A stretch of 44,817 nt of DNA from Terana coerulea (GCA_024811115.1 JAKOGH010000314.1:1-44817), one strand, 5' to 3'; shown: positions 31,289-43,288, numbered from the stretch's first letter. The notes: generated by a model from the sequence alone, not told the origin. A program made the numbers and translations.

Positions 31289-33632
31289 ATGCTTGCTGTC
31301 GCTTTCCTCGTCGCTTTCCTCGCTGTCCTGGACGACTGCTACGCGCTGGGCGGACTGGGCCTCAAGTATGTTCACCCGCCCAAAGCAGCGGGCTCGCTGG
31401 GAGTTCGCTCGGGTGTCGAGAGCATCGAAGCAGGGGTGGTGAACTGGGGGAATACGACCTCTCCGCTGAACTCCGCGATCGTCCCGGTCGCGCTTTCGGA
31501 GGATGGCCAGTGAGTACCTTGACCCGGTATGCATTGTGACGATCACGAAGTCCTCATTGTACAGGACGTATTATTCGGTCATGAAGGTCGGGAACATAAG
31601 CTTTCGCATCGCCCTTGACACTGGCTCCTCCGACGCTTGGGTTATCTCCTCTGCATGCACGGCGTCGGCCTGCGATGTACCGAAATATCAGCTGACATAT
31701 CACAGCCCAACTTTCCAGTCCGTCAACAATAATCAAACTGTATTCAACGTTAGTTTCGCGGATGGTTCATGTACGTCCGCCCACATCAGATTCAGATACA
31801 TCACTGACGCACCCTTCATTCAGTTGCAAACGGATACGTCGGTCTAGAGGCCTTTCAAGTCGGGAATCTTACTGTACCGGGGCAAGGCTTTGGTTCGTAC
31901 GCTTTGCGAACTTACGGCCTCCATAAATTGACCTCAAGCAGGTGTTGTCACGAACAGCAATTTAACCTTTACGGACGATGTTAGCGGGATTCTGGGTCTC
32001 GGATTCTCAAGGCTCTCCGACATCACCAAGTCGGTGCCCAGTGGTTAGTTAGACCACCCTATTTCAAGTGTAAGACCTGACATTATGATAGCCACTCCGC
32101 TTATTGCTACCATGGCCCAACGAGGACAGTTGGAGTACCCACTGTTCGGCTTGAGCTTGACCCAAAATTCATCCGGCAGTCTTACCCTCGGTATGTTCTG
32201 TAATGCCCCTGTTCAGGCAATGTGTATGCTGAAGCGTTGGTTTACTTCAGGTGCTGTCGACGGCTCGGTTGTGACTAACATCAGCTCGATAGTATGGAAT
32301 GAAGTTGCGGCGTTTGCACCCTTTGGATCCGAAAGTAACACCTCCAGCTACTTCGAATGGGCTATACCACTGTCAGGTTTCGCTGTCAGTATCGCACATA
32401 TGCCGCCTGTCCCAATACACTGGTCTGACTGTGATTCATGTAGGTTAATGGGACTATGATGGCCCCAATTCCGACGTACAACGTGTCGAAGACTTCATTG
32501 GCTCTCATTGACGTGTAGGTTCATCCTGAATACCATTTCTTCCCTTTTCCCCAACTGAAATCCGTTGACAGCGGCACTTCCGGAATATATGGGCCATTCC
32601 AAGATGTAAGTTTTATCTCGTTTGTGTGTAGAAAAGAGATTAAATGATTGTAGGTTTCTCGTATATATTCAGCAATCGGTGGGAGTCGATTGGTGGATGC
32701 GTCATGTGAGTCTTCATGAAATAAGCCAAACGTAGATGCTTACATGCTCTTGCGTATAGCTGGGTCATGGGTTATACCTTGCGACGCCAATGAAACGATA
32801 TCGTTCCAGTTTGGGTATGTACTCCCGCTATATGACACTATGAGAGTATTCACACCTCTTAAGCGGACACAACTTCACGATGCAGCCTACCGACTACCTG
32901 ATTGGACCCACTGAGAGTACTCCTGATCTTTGCCTCAGCTGGCCAAGGGCTTTACCCCCAGTGCAGACGGCGTTGATTGGCAACTAGGTATGTCGGGTAT
33001 AAGCGGACGAAAGAATCTCTATAAACTCACTTCCTATCAGGTACACCTTTTCTCAGAACGGTGTACACGGTCTTCAGGTGTGTATATTCTGTTCGTCCTG
33101 CCTTACATTGGTGATTCACATCCTGTAGTTACGGAATCAACACCAAGGAACCCCCGATGATTGGACTGTACGCTTTGAGTAACACGACTACCCTTGCCGA
33201 ATCACCAGATGCCGTGGCCTCATACTTCTCCTCTGCCTCAGCTACGGTGAATACTGTGCTCCCGAACTTCTTGATCTCCACCCCATCTCCCACAGCGCCC
33301 CCGTACGCGTTCAACACATCTGTCAAAGCCACTCCGGGGAGATTGTCACCTCCGGCCTTGCCACCAGCACCTACTCGCCGGCGATTGGTACGCACCACTT
33401 CAACGCCACAGCCATTCCCACTGTGACACCGTCGCCGACACTGGTCACCTTCCTCCTGACGACAAACGGCGAGGTTGTCACCTCCGTGTCGACCGCCTCT
33501 TCGCCGTCCGTCACCCTTGGTGCGCCGCCAGGCTGGACAAGCGGTGCCGCCGCCCTGCACGTCTCGCTGGAATCCACCATGCTCACGCTGTTGGCGTCTT
33601 CTTGCATTCTCATTGCACGGCTGGCTCTGTAG
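31289..33632 (+). CDS. Pepsin-family (A1) aspartic protease, probably GPI-anchored
   Basis: A secreted or cell-wall protease. MLAVAFLVAFLAVLDDCYA at 31289 is a signal peptide. After a prosegment, YYSVMKVGNISFRIALDTGSSDAW gives the first catalytic Asp (DTGSS). ILGLGFSRL and SGIYGPFQDVSRIYSAIGG follow. The second catalytic motif is assembled across an intron as LIDVGTSG, so Asp is kept but the usual Thr/Ser after it is Val. The C-terminus has a Ser/Thr/Pro-rich stalk and a hydrophobic end (STMLTLLASSCILIARLAL) typical of GPI signals. Two single-base deletions break the frame: in the ACCCCCAG run near 32954-32961 (before SADGVDWQLG) and in CCGGGGAG near 33335-33340 (before EIVTSGLATST). Both lie at homopolymers in an otherwise coherent gene of about 11 introns, so consensus errors are likely. 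Confidence 0.82.
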
Positions 33633-34038
33633 TCTGAACACGGTTTCGGTTCATTAACATCCCACTCTACCCGGACCTTCAAACCCTCCATCCCATCCTT
33701 TGCCGTACCATTCGTTTAGTGTCGTCGCACGTTCTATCGCAATCCTCTTTGGACAAGGCTATCTAGATCTCCCTTGTTTTAGTAGGTCATCTGTAATACT
33801 GGTTCCCAGGGGCCCCTGGACAATTCATTTTACCAACTTGTGTCTGTCTTCATTATTTAACTACTTAAATAGCAAACATAGCAACCGTTCTGCTTTCCCG
33901 TCGATGTGAAGTGCCTACGCCCCTCAGGTCCTACCACCACGCGATATGACCGCACTAATTCTGATGAACGACAGGTTTGACAAACAAGTACCGCTTCTAT
34001 TAGATTCAGGGTCCAGTACATAAGACACACCATACATT
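33633..34038. other. Convergent intergenic region
   Basis: This lies between the stops of the protease (plus) and the DnaJ gene (minus). It is AT-rich near 33850-33890, consistent with 3' UTR and polyadenylation sequence. No gene is seen. Confidence 0.45.
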
Positions 34039-35694
34039 CTACAGCTCGTCGTGCCCGGAGTGTCCGTGGAACACCTCGGCAAGTTCTGTGCGGATTTATC
34101 AGTTCCTACTACCGTAAGTCAATTGCTCGAGCTACTCACTTGTCCGCATGTGCGGGGCTAAAGCCGCTGGCAGCACAACGTTATACTCAACGTACAAGTC
34201 ACCGTGTCCTGTGGATTCGTAGACAGGCATCCCCTCGCCTGCGATAGTCTCGACGAATCCTACATACACGTTCATCAGTTTGGCAATGTAATCAGGGTAA
34301 GCGGGACCATACCAGGTTGGGTGACACCGGTGCGCTTGAGTTCCACTATGTGGCCATCCAAATGGGTGAGGTTTCTCTCGAAGCCGAGCAGGGCCTACAG
34401 GTTGCCACAGTGAGCAGCGTGATGAGCGCGACGCGGGTACAATCTCACCTCATCGACGCCGATAGTCTCCTTCCAGTACAGCCCATGCTCCTTCCTCCTC
34501 CAGCCACCCCTCTCCTTCCTGCTCTTCACTCGCAGCACAATATCACCTGCCTCCCAATCCGGGCTCTCATCGGCTTCGCCCTCAAACACAACCTCCTGGC
34601 CCTCGGGCATGCCTCTCGGGATCTCCAGAGTGTAGTGTTGGGTATGATCGACGGTCTTTTCGCCCTTGCAGTGGGGGCAAACCTGCTTGATGATCTTGCC
34701 TCGTCCGCCGCATTCGTTACATTGGACCTGTGCCTGAGAGAACATGCCAGGGAAGATTTGTTGCCGGACGATCTTGACACCCGAGCCACCGCAGCCTGTG
34801 CAGGTGTGGATATCTGAGGACGATGCAGCACCTGATCCGCGGCAGTGGTCGCACAGGATCTTCTTCTTGACTATGAACTGGGGCATGCCGTTAGTTTGAG
34901 CGAGACAAATGAACCAGACAACGCACGTCTATGCTCGCGCCAGTGTACCTAATTAATGGCGAGGTTAATCTCGATTCGCAGGTCACACGGCAACTGCTTA
35001 CATGTCTGCCAGTCGGACTTCCATCTCGGATACGGATGTTGGTCCGCGGCGAACCTGCTGCCCAGGGTCTGCGGGTTGCAAAGTGAGATGAAGCAAGAGT
35101 GCGTCGAGCGAGCTGATACTCACGTCCTCCGCCAAAGAAGTTGTGGAACATGTCGAAGGGATTCGCGTGAGGCTGCTGACCGCCCTCGTGGGCTTTCAAG
35201 CCTTCTTCACCGTGGCGGTCATATACTTGGCGTTTCTACGAATATGGTCAGCAAATTGGTGTAGCGTCTTGCTAGTCGCTTCACGAACCGTGGCGTCGGA
35301 TAGAACCTCATATGCTGAGAGTGTGTAAGTCGTTGCAGCTCGTTAATTAGTCGCGTTCGGACACACCGTGAGCGATTTCGACAAACTTGTCCTCAGCGCC
35401 TTCCTCCTTGTTCTTATCAGGATGGAATCTAATTTATGAATGAGCTTATGGCGATGATAACATCCACACACGAACGTACCTTCGACTCAACCTCTTGTAG
35501 GCATGACGGATATCCTTCTCCGATGCAGAACGGTCAACTATACAGGAAAAAGATCAGAGTTAGTGAAGGACTGCATAGTACAGCATGTCGCGCGCCTTGA
35601 ACTAACGCTCAAGAGCCTTGTAGAGGTCGGCCGCATTGACGAGGAGGACCGCAAGTAGGAGGGTCGCGAATAGCACGAGAGTGAGGTGCGCCAT
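34039..35694 (-). CDS. ER-lumenal DnaJ co-chaperone (Scj1/ERdj3-like) with HDEL
   Basis: An Hsp40 partner of the ER Hsp70 BiP/Kar2 in folding and quality control. MAHLTLVLFATLLLAVLLVNA at 35694 is a signal peptide. The J domain starts right after it (ADLYKALEL, DRSASEKDIRHAYKRLSR) and has HPDKNKEEGAEDKFVEIA with the HPD motif. A short G/F-like segment NPFDMFHNFFGGG follows. The zinc-binding region has four Cys pairs: CDHCRGSG, CTGCGGSG, CNECGGRG and CPHCKGEK. The substrate-binding C-terminal domain reads YTLEIPRGMPEGQEVVFEGEAD, then ALLGFERNLTHLDGH and GEGMPVYESTGHGDLYVEY. A last short exon gives KLAEVFHGHSGHDEL and stop at 34039-34041. HDEL retains proteins in the ER, so the start and end agree on location. 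About 400 residues, intact frame. Confidence 0.9.
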
Positions 35695-35867
35695 GACAGG
35701 TACTAGACAGCCCTAAGAACCTGAAGGGTATATAGCAAGCTGGATGGAGCAGCGTCAACTACGCTGAATCCAGATGCACCGACCGAATGAAGGAGGGACG
35801 AGGAGAAACGTGAAGACAATGCTGAAGAGTCAGGCTCTGGAGGATGAGTGCACCCAAATCCGGCCAA

Positions 35868-35893
35868 GCCACGTAGCTGAGTTGCCACGTGGG
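35868..35893. promoter_or_regulatory. CCACG/CACGTG-rich element upstream of the DnaJ gene
   Basis: CCACGTAG lies at about 35869 and GCCACGTGGG at 35884-35893, some 175-200 nt before the DnaJ ATG. ACGTG cores are known binding sites of bZIP factors, including the Hac1/XBP1 type of the unfolded-protein response. A UPR site here is a guess based on the gene's role. Confidence 0.35.
35879..35893. repeat. Target-site duplication, left copy
   Basis: GAGTTGCCACGTGGG occurs here and again at 43113-43127, directly after the A-rich tail of the retrotransposon. All 15 bases match. Confidence 0.88.
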
Positions 35894-36007
35894 CGGCACA
35901 CCTTGACCTCGTACCACCACCACCTCGAGTAGACGCCCACCTACTCGTTTCCTCTGCAGCCTCAATCGACCCCACCCCTTTTCTTTCTTAGGTTTCTTTT
36001 CGCCTCA

Positions 36008-36040
36008 CTTACGGCGGGGCTCGCTGTGCGAGCCAGTAAG
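36008..36040 (+). repeat. Hairpin in the LINE 5' region
   Basis: CTTAC and GTAAG enclose GGCTCGC-TGT-GCGAGCC, a 7-bp perfect stem with a 3-nt loop. It lies about 115 nt inside the 5' end of the element and could structure the 5' UTR of its RNA. Confidence 0.5.
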
Positions 36041-36137
36041 TACGAAAAACGAGGGCCGTCTGGCCTGATCGCGCCCTGGGGGCACCTATCATAGGGATCA
36101 GGCTAGCGGAAACGCTGTCTGATCCCCCATTTCTGGC

Positions 36138-37540
36138 ATGGGGACCGCTCAGGCGCGAACCATGACCTATGTCGGCCTTGCGTCGACGAGGGAGGGACAT
36201 ACTGGGGCTCAGGTCCTGGTCACTGTCTCGCCCACCGTTCACCCCCTCACGGGGCCCCCTGTGAATCCTAAGAAATTAACAATATATTTGTTGATATCGA
36301 TGGATAACCAAGAACCCCCTTGGCGCATGGCTGCCGCCTGTGGGGTGTGTGAATTGCAAGGACCGAGAACTCGCCCCGGCGAGGTCTGGACCTCCATGCA
36401 TGATCCTGAGAGTTTGCACAGAACTCTACCACATGAAGGGAAAGTGACGCGCGTATCGGGCAGAGTACTGCCAGGCACCGCGCTCGGACCTCAAGTCCCG
36501 CATAAGCTCAGAACCCCAGAAGTCCGAGCATAAGTTCACTGTAATAGAGTGGAGTGCTTCGGCATCCCGGCTCAATGTATGGACCCATCTCACAACTACC
36601 GTTGTGGGAGGGGCCCTTCTGTCCAATCCTGTATAAGGTGGACCAGTATAGGAGAGAGGACAGACACGCGTTCAGCACCAGACTGAATTCGGGTTCTGTC
36701 AACTCTCCGACCATGTCCTCATGTTTCCTCAAACAGTAATGAAGGATCAGGCCAGGGGCATGCCCCTCCCTGAGAATAAACGCACTCTCCGATGTGGAAA
36801 GTGCCTCATGTCGTCTCCCGTCTGTTGCGTGCGCTAAAAACCGGGAGAAAAACAGGCAGGATGGCTCTGTGAAATTGACTCACAGACCTGAACTGTCACA
36901 AATATCATCTCTGCACACGCAGGGAATAGTAAGAGTAAGGAGAGCGCAGCGCAAGCCCAACTCCTGAGACTACTCCCGGAAAGAAGGGAATAACCACTGG
37001 GCCGTTTAGGCCATATGTATAATATGAATAATATGTACACAATTGACGGAATCACACATCTAGGATCTTTCTTCTGCAAGCACGCAGTAGATGTCCTGGA
37101 CTGTGTGATCTACGGCAGGCTACAGACTCCTCACCCGAGCCTGGACAGCTACCGAACCCGTCCTCGTGAGAACCCTCAACAGCGAGAACGTGAATTAACC
37201 CCTGGGGACCTGTTTGACCACAACGGCGTCCCCATCTCTCCTGCTCTAAGTTACGCGACTGTGCCCGAGGAGCACATGCTTAACTTTGAGGAACTGCCTT
37301 CCGCCATCGATGATGATGAGGAGCACTTTGACATTGCACGCTTCTAGACATAGAAGCGGTCCGACGCGAGCAGATGCGGCAATGCGTAACAGCGCACGCC
37401 CTGCCCCAGAATCTCGGGCACCCCGTGTGACCATCGAGGACATCGATGACTCCGTATTCCCAGAAGAGCCATGGCACGCCTGGGAAGGAATGGACACAGA
37501 TGAGGACGGGAACGATGTTCCTGTAACCCACTTAATCTGG
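36138..37540 (+). pseudogene. LINE ORF1 (gag-like) remnant
   Basis: Open pieces occur at 36138-36533 (MDNQEPPWRMAAACGVCEL), 37015-37347 (SYRTRPRENPQQRERELTP, then LPSAIDDDEEHFDIARF) and 37370-37530. The last reads PRVTIEDIDDSVFPEEP and an acidic tail. This acidic, Pro-rich end resembles the C-terminus of gag-like proteins of Agaricomycete retroelements. No intact zinc knuckle is visible. Several stops and frame changes separate the pieces, so no full ORF1 protein can be made. Confidence 0.5.
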
Positions 37541-40500
37541 ACGTTAAAGATTGGCGTTGTATTTCTGCGAATGTGCAGAAGTCAGGCCCAATCAGGGCAA
37601 TTTGCTCGAAAACTTCTTGGATCACGATCTGATCATGATCCAAGAACCCTTCTGAGGGCATCTCAAAGAGAGTTGCCTCTGGAAATCCAAGGACGGGAAG
37701 TCATTGAAGACACCGTCCATCATAAACTTTCGTGTGCCTGGGGCGCTGCCAAAGGGTGCAGAGCAGTTCACGTATGTGAACGAAAGTGGGCGCATTACAG
37801 CCGCACTTCACCATTGCCAGGCACAGCCCCTAAAGGGGCGTTGTGTGTGCCTCTCGCGGTGGAAGGGAAGTCTGAACTTCCTCAATGTATACAACGATTC
37901 AAAGTCTCGCGGCGGTCAAGTGGCTTGAAAGCCATGCCGTGGAACTTTCGAATGTTGTAACCATGTCGCGGAGATTTCAACATCCGACACATGAAATGGG
38001 ATGAGCGGCCGGATTACGATCCATCGCGAAAGCTCGATAACAAGACTAAACGGTTCGGTGATATGCTCATCGAAGCCGCAGAAGTCAACATTGGACTGTC
38101 TTTGCTGAATGACTGCGAAGCAGGAGGACCACCGACTTGGATCTTTGCTGGCAAAGACTTCGAGAAGCGGCCGGAGTACTCGACCTGGTATGGTGCCGAG
38201 AGGCCAAGGCTGGATGAATACATCAGAGTCAGAGGAGGCGGACCGGCACATGTCGGATCGCTGCCCACTGGAATTCTCTATGCGGATCAAAGCCGTCAGA
38301 GCCGAAACCCACGATCCTTCACGGATCAAAGGACAGCCGAAATTACTGGCAGGCGTTGAAGCACGTGTGCAACATATTGTACACGGGGCTGAAGAAAGCC
38401 AACGAGAAGAAGGGTCGGGACACAGACACTACGACAAAGTCTCACAGCAGGACATAGACGCGTCTTTGACGAGTTCTATGCAGCAATGTGTAAGCAGTGG
38501 GACGATGTGGCTAAGTGCCCAAACCCCAGCGCTAAAAGCAAGTCGTGGTGGAACCATGAGTGTTCTGCCGCCCGCGAGACAAAGTAGCTGTGACTAGGGG
38601 TAATCTGCGCAAGCAGCGCAACCTGGCCAAAGCATTACAAAGAAAGTGGACCGGGCGACAACTCGCTCCAGACCCTCACGGATCTTACCAACGCACTGGA
38701 ACAATGCAAGTTCTGGCGCTGAGGAAGTGCAGTCTGAGAATCAGCAACATGCGACTCTCCGAAATGCCAATAGCGGCCATTTTGAAACTAAAATGGGCGC
38801 CATGCATCAGAGCAAAGTGTGGGACGCTGCTGCGTGGACGAAGCCACGGAAGCAGAGCACCAACCAGAGCATCAAAGACAGGGACGGCAACCTGTCTCTG
38901 AACCTGCTAAATTAGCAGAGGTCCTTCAGGACCAATTCATAAGCGAAGCGCGGAAACCGCGTCGGCAGAAGGCATAACGTTTATCGATTATGCCTACAGA
39001 GAAGGTCAAGGCAGGCAGTACTTGCCGATCTCCCGGCTGAAGTAGAGGAAGCGCTCCGTGACACGAGCAACTTCTCTGCCCCAGGCCCAGACCATGCATC
39101 ATGGTTCTGGCTAAAGAAAATCATCCTCGAACCTAATGAGGACGAGAAAACAAGGGAAGACAAATCCGCGTACACCGAAGCGTGGCGGACGAATCTGTCC
39201 TAGACATGATAACATGGTTCTTCGGCGCGTGCATCGCGTCCGAGTCATGCCCACCAAACTCAAGGAATCGCGCACTGTCGTCATTCCTAAACCTAATAAG
39301 CCGGACTACTCTGTAGCCGAAGGCATATCGCCCGATAGTCCTTTTGAACTGTCTAGGGAAATTGCTTGAGAAATGCATTGCGAAGCGCATGCAATTCGAA
39401 TGTCAATATGGAGTATTGCATCCCTCCGAGTTTGGGGGAGCAATGCAGCGAAATACAACTGATGCCGGTGTTTGTCTGCGCGCAGCATCAAGGAAGGCTG
39501 GAACCAAGATCTGGAGAGCTCTGTCCTTCTCATGGACATCTCACAGTTCTTCCGTCCAGTGGACCACGCGGCGCTTGTGTACATTCTCAAAGCGCGCGGG
39601 GTTCTCATCACTTCTATGCAAGTTCTTGAGTCATACCTACGTTGGACGGCAGACATCATTCCTGATCAATGGCATCGTCACTGATCCGGTCGACTTTCCC
39701 GTCCCAGGGAGTGGGGCGGGGCTCAAGCTCTCTCCATTCTGACAAACATCTACATCGCCCAGCTATTTATAGCACAATTAAGGCGCTTGGAGCCAAGAAC
39801 ACCGCTACCATCGGTGTCACACTGCAGTTCTACGTGGACAATGGTCTCATTCAGCAGTCACCAGACCGTCTGAACTTGGGAAGGGGAAACCCAACTGGAG
39901 ATCAACAGCCTAAAAATCAGGAAAGTCCTGATGATTATGTTATCTAGACTGTTTGCCCTTGGACTTCAGTTCGAGGAGGACAAAATGGAACTCATGCACT
40001 TAGCGGAAACAGACACCCGTGGAAATGGAAGGACTCCGATAAAGAGCCCAGCCCCTCGGCCCGCCACTCGCATTCAAAATTGCATCCGGGGTGGCGGGTG
40101 CTGCAGCGGCAAGCGCGGCAAACTAGTGATGACAAATCTCGACCGCCGATGCAGTGAATGGGCCGGCAAAGAGATTAACATCAAACCTAAACCTTTCATG
40201 AGATACCTCGGGTTCATGCTTGACCCGAAACTCTCGTGGAAGCATCGCATAGAGTTCTACTGCAACAAAGAAGGAGTAAGCACCATCGCGGCGCTCAGAA
40301 TGCTTGGCACTTCTGAGCGAGGGTTGTCGCCCATCCATAAGCGGAGATTATATATCTCTAACGTTGTCCCTGTGATCCTATCGGAGCGCAACTATGGTGG
40401 TCCCCGTATATGCGGAGCAACCACAAAATCTATGAGGCAATTCAGAGGGTTCAGAGCGTAGCAATACGCTGGATCACGGTGCCTTCAAACCACTGTAGGA

Positions 40501-42110
40501 GGGATGGGAATGTTTGCGGGACTGCTCCCCATCAAGCAGCTCGTAACCAAACAAATGAAGAAAGCGTGCATCCGTGCACGCACACTTCAGAAAACCACCC
40601 TATCCTGCGCACATGAAGCTGAGAAAAGTGGTCAGCGAGAAAGCGGTCTGGGCCGCGCTCCATTCGGGCGTGTGAGGCCAACCACTAAAAAAGAGCTAAG
40701 AAAGCGTTTCAAGCAAAGCGCCTATTGATCACATCGAGACCCTTATGGAGCTCTCGCGTGAGGATAGATTACCGCTCTCTGATCGAGGCATGCCAGGGCA
40801 ATCGCATCTGGGATTTCAAAGATCAAACAATCCGGTCACTATGGACGGACCTGATGACACCATCGTTCAGATCTACAGACTGACCGGAGTGAACTGGCAC
40901 GGCAGACAGCCCAGGCTTATCCTAAGAAGGGTGCCCCAGGGTTGAGTGAATGGTATGAGCAGTTTGCAGAATTACAAATGCAAGCGGCAAAGCGACAACA
41001 TGATCCTGTTCGCGGACGGATCGATGCTGAAAGAACAAAGCCGGGCGTCCCTCCACCGGGCGGCGTGCCGGCTGCTTGACTTAAAGGGGAAGCACCACCC
41101 GGCCCTTTGATGCCGATGTCCTGCTTACAGCACAAGTGGCCTGTGGCCAGGTGACTGTGTTTGACACCGAAATGCAAGCCTATATCGGGGGCATCCTGCG
41201 AGCTGTAAAGAGTCAGATGATGACTTCTATCAGGCGATCAAATCAGGGGAACTAGACTACTGCCGTGGGCTAAACTCCCGAGAATGAAGAAAAACCATAC
41301 GTACCCTCGAGTATCGCGAGAGGGTTACAATATGAGTCTCACCATATTTGACGGACAACAGGGCGGCAGGCATCGCCATCCTGAAAGCCAAAAATGACTC
41401 CAGTCAAATGGAGTCAATTGGCGCATACAAAGCGCTATGGGAATGGCTACGATCAGCGCCCGGTTCCCAACACGCCGACTTGCAGTCGTGTGGCAGCCGT
41501 CTCATTTTCACATGGAACATGTCACCGACTTGCACTCCGAGGCTGATGCGGTCGACAACCTTGCTAAAGAGGAGCCGAAATGAATCAAGCCCACATATAC
41601 GTCACAATCAGTGGCGAAGCAAAACTCTCCGGCATGCCGTATTAAGCTGGAAGGCCAAGATGAAAACATCAAGTACCGAGGAGCAATCTCTTGGTGAGAA
41701 AACGAGCATGCTCTCTTCTCAAGCATGCCCAAGTGCCACTGGGGCAGGAACAGGAACAAAATGAAGTTCTACCGAGATTAACGCGCTTCATCACGGACAC
41801 TTCCCTCACGGGGAGTTCCGAATGAAACACAGCAAATGGGAAACCGACAGTGATGGGGTGAGCAAATGGGCACCCAAACCCGGGCCGCTGTATTGCCCAT
41901 GCGACACTGATCACCCAAGTTCGAGACACGACGGCACATCCTGTACGAGTGCCCGTTCTGGATCAGACTTCACAAACCTCCGCGGGTTGTACCCGGCGCA
42001 GAACGTCTAGAGTTGATCGCTGCAGGAAAGCAGCTTCACAAAAAACAAGGAGAACCGCCTACACATGGCGCCATTTCCCAACCTATACCTCAACCGTTGG
42101 TGCAAATTTG
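37530..42110 (+). pseudogene. LINE ORF2: endonuclease, RT, RNase H, zinc motif (broken)
   Basis: The endonuclease starts near CISANVQKS (37545). It shows LDHDLIMIQEPF, then GDFNIRHMKWD (about 37970-38002). The S-D-H motif reads SDRCPLEFS (about 38252), so the catalytic His is replaced by Arg. Next come WWNHECSAARDKVA and the RT start APGPDHASWFWLKKI (about 39080), ESRTVVIPKPNKPDYS, LHPSEFGG and LLMDISQFF. The RT active site reads FYVDNGLI (about 39827-39850) instead of YVDD, losing the second Asp. RNase H keeps FADGS (41010), TEMQAY (41164) and TDNRA (41350), the expected Asp-Glu-Asp set. A C-terminal motif CPCDTDH...TRRHILYECPF sits at about 41898-41965. Frameshifts and stops occur throughout, so no active enzyme is encoded. 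Confidence 0.85.
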
Positions 42111-43090
42111 AGTGGGGCGACCTCATACAGGACGCCATCGATCGGCAGCGGAGACATCGCACAGGTGTTTGGTGGCGAAACATTGACATCTTGGGGCCGC
42201 GAGGATGAGTTCATCCGACGGGTAACAATTGAGCGCAAACAGCGGCTTACGGGAGTGGCGGCGTCAACGTCACGGCCCGAAGCAAATGGACCATCAAAAC
42301 CTTCGGCTGGCATGAATTTGTCACGTTCGAAAAGGGAGAGGCGGATCAAGGACAGCTTCTATTCGGAGAAGGAGGAGGCGTCATCCAGCATGCTGCGCGG
42401 CAGTGGGCATCTGATCACCGGATGACCTGTTCCCTTGCCTCAAAAGTGGCTACGCACAATCATATTGACGGCGGATCAGCACGTCGTCAAAAGAAGTTCT
42501 ATCTCCCCACGAGTCGGAAGAAGCACGTGTGAGAGGAGAGACAAAAGAGAGAGAAGTCTGTCGCAAACACAATGTTGAGTCACACATGACCACAGGGCAT
42601 GTACACGGATATCATGGGAAGGGAGGTCTTCTCCACTACCTAAGAACGCGCTCAAGGCGAACGGAAGAAATACCGGAAGGCCAAGAGCGCAGGGACGAGG
42701 ACCCCGGCCCGTAGCGCGACCGCTCGAGACACCTGTACCGCCTTTGGCTGGGTGCAAACTCGTGTCGTGTCTGTGCAATCAAACCTTTCACCTTAGCTTC
42801 CATCGGGCGGCACGCATTTGCATTATCACTGTGTGGCGACGTGCTTGCGCTTTATAGCGCTGCGCGCTTTCACCGGAAGGCTCTGTGAACCGGGGGTGAC
42901 TCCGGGGATCGGATGTCCGGAAACTCAGGCCAACTTACGAGCGGAAGGAGAAATCCTTTTACCGGAGAAGCTGAGTGAAAGGCCTACCATTTTCTTAAAC
43001 CGACTGAGTTGGTTCCTTCAAAGCCGCGCCCGTGCCTAGGTATCTGTGTAGCATAGGGCATGTTCCCCACTTTAAATACAATTTGGAGTA

Positions 43091-43112
43091 ATATAAAAAT
43101 AAAAATAAAAAA
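43091..43112 (+). repeat. A-rich LINE 3' tail
   Basis: The stretch reads as repeated TAAAA/ATAAAA units and ends directly at the right target-site duplication. This is typical of target-primed reverse transcription. Confidence 0.8.
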
Positions 43113-43127
43113 GAGTTGCCACGTGGG
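43113..43127. repeat. Target-site duplication, right copy
   Basis: GAGTTGCCACGTGGG, identical to 35879-35893. Confidence 0.88.
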
Positions 43128-43288
43128 AGCTGCAACAGAAGCGCCCGCATGTGCGGAACGCCTCCTGTCAAGCGTAAAGCGCTCTATACGTCTCGAACCG
43201 CATCCCCAAGCTCTTGTAGCGAGGCCTTGAGGAATGCTCTTGCCGCGGACTGGCTCACTCGTCAGGCTTCATCCTCGTAACCTTTCAA

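Larger units (their letters stand above)
35894..43112 (+). mobile_element. Full-length, inactive non-LTR (LINE) retrotransposon
   Basis: The element is about 7.2 kb and is bounded by a perfect 15-bp target-site duplication. It ends in an A-rich tail of repeated TAAAA units (43091-43112). Domain order is a gag-like ORF1 remnant, then endonuclease, reverse transcriptase, RNase H and a C-terminal Cys/His motif. This is the order of fungal LINEs with RNase H, such as the Tad1 clade; assignment to that clade is from memory of layout only. ORF1 and ORF2 are broken many times. It inserted about 185 nt upstream of the DnaJ start, transcribed away from it. Without the insert, the CACGTG site would sit next to AGCTGCAACAG at 43128. 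Confidence 0.88.

Noticed and set aside
34317..34817. 166-codon plus-strand open frame
   Set aside because: It is antisense to the zinc-binding and C-terminal exons of the DnaJ gene.
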